Source: Bacteroidaceae bacterium (GTDB taxonomy: Bacteria > Bacteroidota > Bacteroidia > Bacteroidales > Bacteroidaceae). From it: a stretch of DNA of 32,595 bases. The DNA lies in the NCBI GenBank assembly GCA_016302965.1, contig JAEDMP010000021.1, positions 1-32,595 on the forward strand, written 5' to 3'. Shown here one piece after another: positions 16,480 to 24,175 of the stretch; positions within the stretch are counted from its first letter, which is position 1; every line of letters starts with the position of its first letter. The position numbers and the translations under genes were made by a program. The notes beneath the pieces were generated by a model. It searched no databases, was not told the DNA's origin, and saw only the letters and a program-made list of their open reading frames with translations.

Positions 16480-19400
16480 ATGAGAAAACATCTACACTTG
16501 TTGGGCCTCACCCTTTTGGTGGCAGCCCAGACGGCTTTTGCTGGAAATCATTTCCAGAGCAAGCTGCAATCCCTGAAAAACAAGGCTGTGCCTGTGGCCG
16601 TGTTGGGCTCCAATGCCCAGGCCAAAATTGAAGGGCTGTCCACCAGAGCCAAACTGGCTCCTGCCCAAGCCCTGCAGAAAGCCTCGGTCGAGGCCGTGCA
16701 GTCGCAGGCTTACGGATTCCTGATAGGCCCTGACAATAAGGACTGGTACTATACCATGGATTTCCAGATCAATGAGAACAGCTACTATGACGGCGCTGAC
16801 GTGAAGGTCTATGACAGCAGCAATGAGCTGCGAGGAACGTTCTCTGTCAAAGTGCCCGAAGGCAAACAGGTCAACCAGATCGAGCCCTTCGGTTTCATCA
16901 CCAAGAAGTTCTTCGACCGGGATGACAAGTCGCTTGAGGTGATGGTCAACCTCCATGTGTTGGGCACCCCCGACCAGTATTACATGAACGACAGCTATGT
17001 CACCAGTATCTATCGTATCGGTGGTGAGAAAGTGATGGATTATCCCTATTTCGCCCTGATGGTGAGTGCCAGTCTCAACAGTTATGAGACCTACCAGCGA
17101 CTCATCTTCTCGCATACGGAACAGGGCAAGACCCTGCTTGACGTCTACGCCCCTGCCGGCTATGGACAGACCGAGCCCAAGCTCGACCATACCTTCACCC
17201 TGGATGCCGGTCTGCTGGAGTATATGGAGGGGTCCTATCTTAACTTCTACATCGTAGACCACAAGCCCTATTTCGTGCTCTCCCACTACGAGAAACCTTG
17301 GGCCGACGGCTATGATCCCGCCACCTATGAGCCCATTGTGACACCCGACAACCATTTCGTGCTTGAGACCTACGATAAAAACTACAAGCGCGTCGACTCT
17401 CTGGCCTTCGACCTCGTGCCGCCCGAAGGACGCCTCTATCGCTTTGGTGCCTACGGTGCCTTCTCTGACAAGGACCTTACGAAGAACTATTTCGACGAGA
17501 GTGGCAACCTGGCTTATGTCATCACCTATCTCGATTATGACATCGCCACCGACGATTATATCTACAATTTCTACGTGGCCGACAACAAGGGTAACATCAC
17601 CAAGACCCTCTGTGAGAATGTTTCTTCGGCCTGGGGTTCCCTCAAGAGCATGCCGCAGTTCAGCGACCAGATGTATTTCATGCAGGTGCTGGGCGACGTG
17701 CAGCAGATTCAGACGGTGGATATCCCTGCCTGTGAGAAGGCTACCCTCTTCCCCGCACAGATCAACGGTGAGCGTATCTCCACCAACTTCGACCGCTATC
17801 TCGTGGGCGACGACTACCAGTATGTGATGAGTATGGGCTCGGCCACCAGCGATGCTGAGGGCAATGTCATCGCCCGCCTCGGCTGGTATACCCGCGACTT
17901 GAAGCTCGACCATTTCACCAGTTTCAACCTTGGCAAGAAGGGTGAACTCTTCCGTCCGTTGTTGCGGGCTGATGTGCTCGACCCCTATCTCTTTGATACG
18001 GACAACGACCTCGACTTCATCTACCTCGCCAAAATCAAGAAGGAGGACAGTGAGAAGATAGAGGATGTACTCATCGTGGCCAATGAGGACGGTACGCCCA
18101 TCTATTCCTTCCGCGGTGATGACGAGAAGGGTGCCCTGCGCACTGCCTCGGTGCTGACAGAGGATGCCAACCGTCCCCAGCTCATGCTCATCTGCTATAA
18201 CTACAACACCAAGAAATATACCATCGAGTTTGAGACCCTGCCCTTCAACCAGTTTGCCAAGGGGGGCGACGGATCGAAAGCTCATCCCTACCAGATTGCC
18301 ACCGTGGGTGACATGAAGCAGATGGCACGTCAGCCCCAGGCCTACTATGAGTTGGCCAATGATATCGACATGGGTCTGTCTGCCGACTACTGGACACCCC
18401 TCTCTTCCTTTACAGGTCATCTCGATGGCAAGAACCATCTGGTGAAGGGACTCACCATCAATTCTGCCGCTCCCCAGATGGGTTTCTTCGGCACCATGGG
18501 TGAGGGGGCTGTAGTAAAGAACCTGAAGTTTATCTCTCCCCGTCTGTATCTCTCCTCCACCACCTCTAATGCCGGTGTCATTGCCGGACAGACTGTGCGT
18601 GATACCCTGCAGAATATACATATTTATGATGCCCGTATCGAAGGCTATGAGAGCAATGCCACCATCGGTGGTTTGGTGGGTTACGGATCGGTGTTTACCG
18701 AGATTCAGGACTGCTCGGTCCAGGGTAGTTCCATCGTGGGTACCATGGCATCCAGCATTGGTGGTATCGTAGGCGACGCCCGCACCAATACCAATGTGAC
18801 CGCTTGTGCCGTGACTGGTTATGCTGACGCCCCTACTTTCCTGGAGGGCGACACCAATGTGGGTGGTATCATGGGTATCTCTGGCATGGATGCCAAGGTG
18901 ACCGACTGTCATGCCTATATCCATATCACTGCCACGAACACGGCTGGTGGTATCGTGGGCAGTAACAATTCCCGTGCCGCCCTCACCCGCAACGTGGCTG
19001 AAGGAACGGTCAGCGTGAAGAAGGCGGCCAAGTGGGGCAAGCTCTCGGCCGGTGGTATTCTCGGATATATTGAGAGCGACTGGACGCAGAAGTCACGCGA
19101 CGTGGTGACCAACTGTGTGTCGGCTGTGAAACTCCTCTCAGTGGCTGATAATGATGGCACCGTGAACCGCATCGTCGGTTTCACCATTGCCGATGAGAAC
19201 TATGAGCCCGGCGAGAAGCATCTCACCGAACTGGCATTGGCCAACAACTATGCCACTGAGACTGCTACTGTGAATGGCGAGGCCGTGGCTTCTGATATCG
19301 CTACAGCCCCGAATGGAGCCACCATAAGCGACCCCAACAAGGAGTTCTTCACCTCGCTCGCCTTTGCCTATGGCAGTGAGACAGCCGCTCCCTGGAAGGA

Positions 19401-19935
19401 GGGTGAAACCCTGTTGCCCCAGCTCTATTTCGAGAATGTGGTGGCTTCCATGCACTGCGAGCAGGAACTGCTTCAGGCCGTGGTGGGCGAGCCCCAATAT
19501 AATAAGGTGTATGTCTATGGTGGTGACCCCAGTGCCATCGAGATTAGTTCCAGCGATGAGAGCGTGGCTACGGCCCGTCTGCTCAGTGTGGCTTCACAAG
19601 GTGCCCTTCTCCAGGTGGATTGCCTGAAGGAAGGATTTGCCACCATCGTGGTGAAGCTGGGTGAGATCATGGCTGCCTTTGATGTGATGGCGGTGACGAC
19701 TGGCATCCATGAGGTGGCCACGGCCGGCAACAACAGTCAGCTCCAGATTCGTGACCTGGGAGGCAGTCTGCAGGCATCTGGAGCCGTTTCAGTGAGCGTT
19801 TACCAGCTCAATGGACAACTGGTAGGCAGCAGCCTCGGCGATGCCGTCAGCGTGGCTCATTTGGCCAAGGGAACCTATCTGATTGTGGCTACCCGTCAGG
19901 ATGGTACCCGTCAGGTGCTGAAACTGCAGCGATAG
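16480..19935 (+). CDS. Large secreted protein with GLUG-like repeats and T9SS sorting domain
   Basis: A 1151-residue exported protein with signal peptide MRKHLHLLGLTLLVAAQTAFA. Residues about 50-590 form a long strand-rich region, possibly propeller-like, with repeated YDxxxxYIYN-type phrases; no enzyme motif was recognised. Residues about 596-870 carry GLUG-like repeats, recognised by glycine-rich turns spaced about 33 residues apart (IGGLVGYGS at about 728, GGIVGDAR at 762, GGIMGISG at 795, GGIVGSNN at 824, GGILGYIE at 858). Residues about 1076-1151 are a type IX sorting domain of the Por_Secre_tail kind (VSVYQLNGQLV, then AKGTYLIVATRQDG and a basic end LKLQR). It should be moved across the outer membrane by T9SS and released or anchored to the surface, though no T9SS machinery genes lie in the window. 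GLUG repeats occur in bacterial surface proteins, so adhesion is possible but unproven. Confidence 0.82.
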   Translation: MRKHLHLLGLTLLVAAQTAFAGNHFQSKLQSLKNKAVPVAVLGSNAQAKIEGLSTRAKLAPAQALQKASVEAVQSQAYGFLIGPDNKDWYYTMDFQINENSYYDGADVKVYDSSNELRGTFSVKVPEGKQVNQIEPFGFITKKFFDRDDKSLEVMVNLHVLGTPDQYYMNDSYVTSIYRIGGEKVMDYPYFALMVSASLNSYETYQRLIFSHTEQGKTLLDVYAPAGYGQTEPKLDHTFTLDAGLLEYMEGSYLNFYIVDHKPYFVLSHYEKPWADGYDPATYEPIVTPDNHFVLETYDKNYKRVDSLAFDLVPPEGRLYRFGAYGAFSDKDLTKNYFDESGNLAYVITYLDYDIATDDYIYNFYVADNKGNITKTLCENVSSAWGSLKSMPQFSDQMYFMQVLGDVQQIQTVDIPACEKATLFPAQINGERISTNFDRYLVGDDYQYVMSMGSATSDAEGNVIARLGWYTRDLKLDHFTSFNLGKKGELFRPLLRADVLDPYLFDTDNDLDFIYLAKIKKEDSEKIEDVLIVANEDGTPIYSFRGDDEKGALRTASVLTEDANRPQLMLICYNYNTKKYTIEFETLPFNQFAKGGDGSKAHPYQIATVGDMKQMARQPQAYYELANDIDMGLSADYWTPLSSFTGHLDGKNHLVKGLTINSAAPQMGFFGTMGEGAVVKNLKFISPRLYLSSTTSNAGVIAGQTVRDTLQNIHIYDARIEGYESNATIGGLVGYGSVFTEIQDCSVQGSSIVGTMASSIGGIVGDARTNTNVTACAVTGYADAPTFLEGDTNVGGIMGISGMDAKVTDCHAYIHITATNTAGGIVGSNNSRAALTRNVAEGTVSVKKAAKWGKLSAGGILGYIESDWTQKSRDVVTNCVSAVKLLSVADNDGTVNRIVGFTIADENYEPGEKHLTELALANNYATETATVNGEAVASDIATAPNGATISDPNKEFFTSLAFAYGSETAAPWKEGETLLPQLYFENVVASMHCEQELLQAVVGEPQYNKVYVYGGDPSAIEISSSDESVATARLLSVASQGALLQVDCLKEGFATIVVKLGEIMAAFDVMAVTTGIHEVATAGNNSQLQIRDLGGSLQASGAVSVSVYQLNGQLVGSSLGDAVSVAHLAKGTYLIVATRQDGTRQVLKLQR

Positions 19936-19971
19936 GACTCCGGACAGCATCCGAACCCCTATAGAAAAACG

Positions 19972-20048
19972 AAGGTATCTTCATCGCCCGATGAAGATAC
20001 CTTTGTTGCTTCATGAAGATACTTTCATCGCCTGATGAAGGTATCTTT
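19972..20048. terminator. Duplicated terminator hairpin between convergent genes
   Basis: Two hairpins lie in tandem: 19972-19985 pairs with 19990-20003, and 20016-20029 pairs with 20034-20047 with one wobble. They are copies of a 44-base unit: GATGAAGATACCTTTGTTG at 19990-20008 recurs with two changes at 20034-20052. On the minus strand the first hairpin is followed by CGTTTTTC (19964-19971), a good T tract. They should end transcripts from the T9SS cargo gene (plus) and dusB (minus). Confidence 0.75.
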
Positions 20049-20063
20049 GTTGTTATGGACTGG

Positions 20064-21053
20064 TCAGTCCCTTGATTTCAGCCGTTCACGGGTCTGTTCC
20101 ATGAGAGCTGTGAGTTCTTCGACGGTGGTGGCACGCAGCATGGCGATGCGCGTCTGCCGGAAGTCGGGGATGCCCTTGAAGAGCGGTGAGGAAGCCAGGT
20201 GGCGGCGGGTATGCAGGATGCCCCGATACTCGTCGATACGTTCCACATTGATGCGCAGTTGTTCCAGCAGGATATTCATCTTCTCGTCGATGGTGAGCGG
20301 AGCGGTGGCCTCTTCGGGATGGATGGCTTCGCGCATTTCCTTGAAAATCCAGGGACAGCCGAAGGTGGCACGTCCTACCATCACCGCATCCACTCCATAG
20401 TCGTCGAAGGCACGCCTTGCTTCCGCTCCGGTGGTGATGTCTCCATTGCCGATGATGGGGATATGGATGCGTGGGTTGCGCTTCACCTCTCCGATGAGGG
20501 TCCAGTCGGCCTCGCCCGTATACATCTGGGCACGGGTTCTACCATGAATGGTGAGCGCCTGGATGCCGCAGTCCTGCAGTTGTTCGGCCAGGGTGGGGAT
20601 GATGAGGCTCTCGGCATTCCAACCGAGTCGTGTCTTCACCGTGACGGGAGTATGGACGGCCTTCACCACCTCGCGGGTGATGTCGAGCATCAGTGGGATA
20701 TTCTGCAGCATGCCTGCTCCTGCCCCTTTTGATGCCACCTTCTTCACGGGGCAGCCGAAGTTGAGGTCGATGACATCGGGATGAGCCTGCTCCACCAGTC
20801 GGGCAGCTTCTACCATGGCATCGACGGTGCGCCCGTAAATCTGGATGCCTACCGGACGTTCCTCATCGCTGATGGTTAGTTTTTTCACGGTCGATTCCAC
20901 CGATCGCACCAGCGCTTCGGCACTGACAAACTCGGTGTAGACCATCGATGCACCGTATCGTTTGCAGAGCATACGGAACCCGATGTCGGTCACGTCTTCC
21001 ATAGGAGCCAGGAAGAGTGGGCGTTCGCCCAAAGAGATATTTCCTATTTGCAT
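20064..21053 (-). CDS. dusB: tRNA dihydrouridine synthase (DusB family)
   Basis: A 329-residue FMN enzyme that reduces uridine to dihydrouridine in tRNA using NADPH. The TIM barrel begins with LAPMEDVTDIGFR, an FMN-binding start. Cys101 in NFGCPVKKV is the proton-donating cysteine, followed by KGAGAGML. TVKTRLGW, LTIHGRTRAQMYTGEADW, IGNGDI and DAVMVGRATFGCPWIF complete the family motifs, and the C-terminal region is helical. The start MQIGNISLGE at 21053 was chosen because upstream residues in the longer open frame are Arg/Pro-rich noise that overlaps dprA. It is the last gene of the operon with dprA, 32 bases after dprA's stop. Confidence 0.93.
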   Translation of the reverse strand: MQIGNISLGERPLFLAPMEDVTDIGFRMLCKRYGASMVYTEFVSAEALVRSVESTVKKLTISDEERPVGIQIYGRTVDAMVEAARLVEQAHPDVIDLNFGCPVKKVASKGAGAGMLQNIPLMLDITREVVKAVHTPVTVKTRLGWNAESLIIPTLAEQLQDCGIQALTIHGRTRAQMYTGEADWTLIGEVKRNPRIHIPIIGNGDITTGAEARRAFDDYGVDAVMVGRATFGCPWIFKEMREAIHPEEATAPLTIDEKMNILLEQLRINVERIDEYRGILHTRRHLASSPLFKGIPDFRQTRIAMLRATTVEELTALMEQTRERLKSRD

Positions 21054-21085
21054 CTTTCTTGTTCGTTTTCTGTTCGTGGGTCTGC

Positions 21086-22210
21086 TCAGCTGAGCAGATG
21101 ATAGAGTCCACCGGCCAATGGTTTGACCACTCCTTTCATCTCCAATTGGAAGAGGAGGGTGTTGGTCAGGTGGATGGGGATATTGCCTTGGATGGCGATG
21201 GTGTTGGCTGGTTGGTCGCCCCGCTTTTGCAGAAAGTCGACCACCCGCTGTTCCTCGTCGGTGAGATTGGGGAAGAGCTGCCGTTCGATGCCTTTGTTCC
21301 GTGCGCTCTCCAAGGCACGGCAGTCGTCCCATCCCATTGCCTCCACCAGGTCGGCGGCACAGGTGATGAGTTCGGCTCCCCGGTTACGGATGAGTTTGTT
21401 GCAGCCCTCGGAATAGGTGGCACCAACAGGTCCGGGGAAGGCGAACACATCGCGTGCGTAACTGCATGCGATGCCGGTGGTGATGAGGCCGCCACCCTTT
21501 CGTGCGCTCTCCACGAGCAATGTGGCATCCGACATGCCTGCAACGATGCGGTTCCGTTTCACGAAGTTAAGCTTGTCGGCATTGGTCTGTGACATGAACT
21601 CCGTGAGCAGACCGCCCTGTTCCACCATCGAGGCGGCCACCGACCGGTGGGCCGAGGGATAGAGCTGGTCGAGACCATGTGCCAGCACGCCCACTGTCGG
21701 CATCTGGTTGGCGAGTGCCTGGGTGTGTGCCTGGACATCCACGCCGTAGGCCAATCCACTCACCACCAGTACGTCGGGGCAGAGTGTCTTCAGGTCGCGA
21801 AGCAGATGCCGTATCAGGTCTTGGCCGTATGTTGTGCAGTGGCGGGTACCGACGATGGCCAGTACGTGGCGGCAGTTCAGGTCGGCTTGCCCCCGATAGT
21901 AGAGCACGAGCGGGGCATCCACACATTCTTGCAGCCGGGCCGGGTAGGCCTCGTCCAGAGGTGTGAGCACCTGGATTTGATGGCGTTGGGCAAACTCCAT
22001 CTCCGCCTCTGCGCGTCTGAGCGGCTCATCCCAGTTGAGGATGGCCTGCAGGAGGCGTGGGGAGCAGTTGGGCAGAATGTCGGCGATGTGGTTTCGGTGT
22101 TCGTATATGTCCGTGGCACTGCCCACTTCCTGATACAGCTCCCGGGCTGTCTGGAAGTTGAAGTTGCTGATGCGTGTCAGCGCCATGGCATAGAGAGACT
22201 CTTTATTCAT
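21086..22210 (-). CDS. dprA: DNA processing protein DprA
   Basis: A 374-residue protein that loads RecA onto single-stranded DNA entering the cell during transformation. An N-terminal helix-hairpin SAM-like region (ARELYQEVGSATDI) leads into the Rossmann domain at about 80-290. That domain carries VLAHGLDQLYPSAH, GGLLTEF, FVKRNRIVAGMSDATLLVES, GGGLITTGIA and FAFPGPVGATYSEGCNKLI, all family signatures. The C-terminal winged helix (LTDEEQRVVDFLQKRGDQ onward) is present, so the protein is complete. It sits 23 bases after the thioesterase stop and 32 before dusB. Presence of dprA does not itself prove natural competence. Confidence 0.93.
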   Translation of the reverse strand: MNKESLYAMALTRISNFNFQTARELYQEVGSATDIYEHRNHIADILPNCSPRLLQAILNWDEPLRRAEAEMEFAQRHQIQVLTPLDEAYPARLQECVDAPLVLYYRGQADLNCRHVLAIVGTRHCTTYGQDLIRHLLRDLKTLCPDVLVVSGLAYGVDVQAHTQALANQMPTVGVLAHGLDQLYPSAHRSVAASMVEQGGLLTEFMSQTNADKLNFVKRNRIVAGMSDATLLVESARKGGGLITTGIACSYARDVFAFPGPVGATYSEGCNKLIRNRGAELITCAADLVEAMGWDDCRALESARNKGIERQLFPNLTDEEQRVVDFLQKRGDQPANTIAIQGNIPIHLTNTLLFQLEMKGVVKPLAGGLYHLLS

Positions 22211-22233
22211 AGGGCATGGTGGGGGGCATGGAG

Positions 22234-22626
22234 TTAATGGAGAAGGGCACGGTCGTATTCCTCGTTGTCAGAGAGACGGCCGTTGACGATACACACCAGT
22301 TCGACGTTGGCTCTGAACGAGAGTTTGTTGTCAGCCAGCCGGTAGATATCCTGGTGGAACACGTATTTGATGCCCTCTTTGGTCACTGACAGGCAAGAAC
22401 GGAACTCGTCGTCGCAGCGCAGCGGTGCCTTGTATTGAAGGTTCATGCGTGCCACTACGGCATCCACTCCCTTGCGGTGCATCTCCGCAAAGCTCAGTCC
22501 CCGCTCTTTGAGAAACAGGTGGCGGGTATGTTCCGCATAGTGCAGATAATTGGCGTTGTTGACAATTCCCTCGATGTCGCACTCATAGTCGCGAACCTGG
22601 AGGATGGTTTCAAAGTCGTATTTCAT
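22234..22626 (-). CDS. Acyl-CoA thioesterase, hotdog fold (4HBT/YbgC type)
   Basis: A 130-residue cytoplasmic hotdog-fold protein. The signature is VRDYECDIEGIVNNANYLHY: Asp17 is in the catalytic position of the 4-hydroxybenzoyl-CoA/YbgC-type enzymes, followed by the GIVNNANY helix start. It likely hydrolyses an acyl-CoA or acyl-ACP thioester; the acyl group is not evident. Length is typical. It lies 13 bases after the DUF2851 gene and 23 before dprA, in one minus-strand operon. The stop at 22234 is followed by no terminator. Confidence 0.88.
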   Translation of the reverse strand: MKYDFETILQVRDYECDIEGIVNNANYLHYAEHTRHLFLKERGLSFAEMHRKGVDAVVARMNLQYKAPLRCDDEFRSCLSVTKEGIKYVFHQDIYRLADNKLSFRANVELVCIVNGRLSDNEEYDRALLH

Positions 22627-22639
22627 ATCTTGGTAACAT

Positions 22640-23950
22640 CTAATTCTTGATTTCCCTGTTTTGTCTCAGGTATTCATAGCCGAAGCGGCAGCGCAGACAA
22701 TCCTTATGGTCGCAGTAGCGGCTCTTCAGCTGGATGAGTGCCTGGCTGTCGCCCGCATGGTCTACGGTCAGTCCCACCTCCTTCCATAACCGGATAATGG
22801 TATTGTCTTCGGGCTTGAGTTGTTCGAGCAGGGACAGTGCCCGCTCGCAGAGACGGTCGTTGCTCAGGTGCCTTCCGTAGGCGAAGAGCATGGGCACAGC
22901 TGTGTTGATGATGAGGAGGCGCAGTGACTGGGCCGAGAGGTGTTTCTCGTTGAAGCTGCTTGGCACTCCGAAGCCATAGTGTGTCTTCCAGTATTCCGTC
23001 ACCTGGGTCTGCATCAGCGCTGCAATCTGGTCGGTATTTGTACATTCCACCAGCTTGCTCAAATTGAGGTGCCCCGAACAGTAGAGGTGGGCCAACTGGG
23101 CGATGCGGATATGGGGGAAGTTCTGGGGGCGCAGCCGCATGAAGCGCCAGAGCTGGTGACGGATGGGCTGCAGGGAGTATTTGTGGGCGAGGAATTGGTA
23201 TTCGCGTTGCAATTGTTGGAAGTAGGGGTCCTTTTCTGCCGCCTCCTGATAGCGGTCGGGTATCGACTCTGTTTGGAGTAGTCCGGCCTGTCCCATGAAG
23301 AGAGCCTCTATCTGGAAGGGGTTGTCGCGATGACGGCCGGCCATTTGGAGCGAGATGCTCTTGCCCCACTGTTCGAAAGCCTCACCGTTGATGCCAAAGC
23401 CGAAGTTGCGGGCGAGGGTGATGAAGAGGGCTGCCTCCCAGTCGCCCGTGCCGATGGAGGCGCGATACTGGATAGCCTCCGTCTTCTGTTCCAGGCGTTC
23501 TGTCTGCAGGGTAGTCATCCAGCTGTGTACCATCAGTCGGGAGAGCGTTGGTATCACTTTGTAGCAGGGTGGATAGCGGTCGGTGGTGAAGAGCTCGTGG
23601 TAGTTGTTGCGCACGTAGGGGGGCACGTCGAGCTGTAGCTGGGTGATGGTCTTTCCCTGTGAGTTTGTCGTGGTGCCGTTGACGGTTCCCACGACGTGGA
23701 GCACCACGTTGTCGTAAGCGCTGTCATGTTGGTGGCCATGCAGATACCAGTCAGTACTTTGGTCATGTATCTCCACATTGCCCACCCAGAGCGTACCGTT
23801 TAGTTTTATCTTCGCATTGAAGAAGTCGGGCCCGCTGTTGCTGTTGTGCAGTCCCGTGTCGATTACTTCCACCGTCTGTCCGTCGGTGGTGGTCAGTTCA
23901 TGGAGCGGAAACAGGCGATGTTTCCATACGTAGTGCAGCAGTTGTTCCAT
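22640..23950 (-). CDS. DUF2851 family protein
   Basis: A 436-residue cytoplasmic protein of the DUF2851 family, common in Bacteroidota and of unknown function. The N-terminal block MEQLLHYVWKHRLFP, then NSGPDFFNAKIKLNGTLWVG and NVEIHDQSTDWYLHGH, is diagnostic. The DFFNAK...VEIH region has spaced acidic and Lys residues reminiscent of nuclease folds, but this is only a resemblance. The C-terminus has four cysteines, two of them in KDCLRCRFG, which could bind metal. First gene of the operon with thioesterase, dprA and dusB; its promoter lies 24 bases upstream. The linkage with dprA and dusB suggests nucleic-acid metabolism, by association only. Confidence 0.88.
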   Translation of the reverse strand: MEQLLHYVWKHRLFPLHELTTTDGQTVEVIDTGLHNSNSGPDFFNAKIKLNGTLWVGNVEIHDQSTDWYLHGHQHDSAYDNVVLHVVGTVNGTTTNSQGKTITQLQLDVPPYVRNNYHELFTTDRYPPCYKVIPTLSRLMVHSWMTTLQTERLEQKTEAIQYRASIGTGDWEAALFITLARNFGFGINGEAFEQWGKSISLQMAGRHRDNPFQIEALFMGQAGLLQTESIPDRYQEAAEKDPYFQQLQREYQFLAHKYSLQPIRHQLWRFMRLRPQNFPHIRIAQLAHLYCSGHLNLSKLVECTNTDQIAALMQTQVTEYWKTHYGFGVPSSFNEKHLSAQSLRLLIINTAVPMLFAYGRHLSNDRLCERALSLLEQLKPEDNTIIRLWKEVGLTVDHAGDSQALIQLKSRYCDHKDCLRCRFGYEYLRQNREIKN

Positions 23951-23973
23951 AATCTTGGGTTTCTATGAAACCA

Positions 23974-23981
23974 CAAAGATA
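23974..23981 (-). promoter_or_regulatory. -7 promoter element (TATCTTTG) for the DUF2851-dprA-dusB operon
   Basis: On the minus strand TATCTTTG runs from 23981 to 23974, 24 bases before the ATG at 23950. No TTTG is found at -33; instead an A-rich purine tract on this strand lies further upstream. Confidence 0.65.
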
Positions 23982-24011
23982 CGGTTTTTCTTTGGAACTT
24001 GTATCACATAT

Positions 24012-24049
24012 TTCTTCTTTTTCTACTTTTTTCTTCTTTTTCTACTTTT
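24012..24049. repeat. 19-bp perfect tandem repeat in a pyrimidine tract
   Basis: TTCTTCTTTTTCTACTTTT occurs at 24012-24030 and again, identically, at 24031-24049. It lies within a tract (24011-24080) in which 66 of 70 bases are pyrimidines on the plus strand. It is upstream of the -7 element of the DUF2851 operon. Confidence 0.8.
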
Positions 24050-24095
24050 TTGCCTCATTTTTTCCTTTCTTCCTCTTTCCTGCTGGCTGAATGGC

Positions 24096-24132
24096 ACAAA
24101 AAACAGCAGACGGCAACCTTGCCGCCTGCTGT
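24096..24132 (-). terminator. Terminator for the LruC-domain lipoprotein gene
   Basis: Reading on the minus strand, a stem of 7 + 6 bp (24103-24109 with 24126-24132; 24111-24116 with 24119-24124, one A-C mismatch between) is followed by a T run complementary to 24098-24103. It lies 44 bases beyond the stop of the lipoprotein gene. Confidence 0.8.
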
Positions 24133-24175
24133 CGTGTATGGGACGGATGAATTTCGACCAGGTTTGGTCGCGTAT

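Noticed and set aside
16492..18924. 810-codon open frame antisense to the T9SS cargo gene, and similar long antisense frames (e.g. 7590-9278, 9940-11670, 29709-31832, 23999-26104)
   Set aside because: They mirror strongly supported genes; their residue make-up is His/Val/Glu-rich without domains, and they arise because the sense genes rarely use TTA, CTA and TCA codons.
19998..20049. TACCTTTG (19998-20005) and TATCTTTG (20042-20049) matching the -7 promoter element
   Set aside because: Both fall in the duplicated terminator hairpin arms between convergent genes; no plus-strand gene follows.
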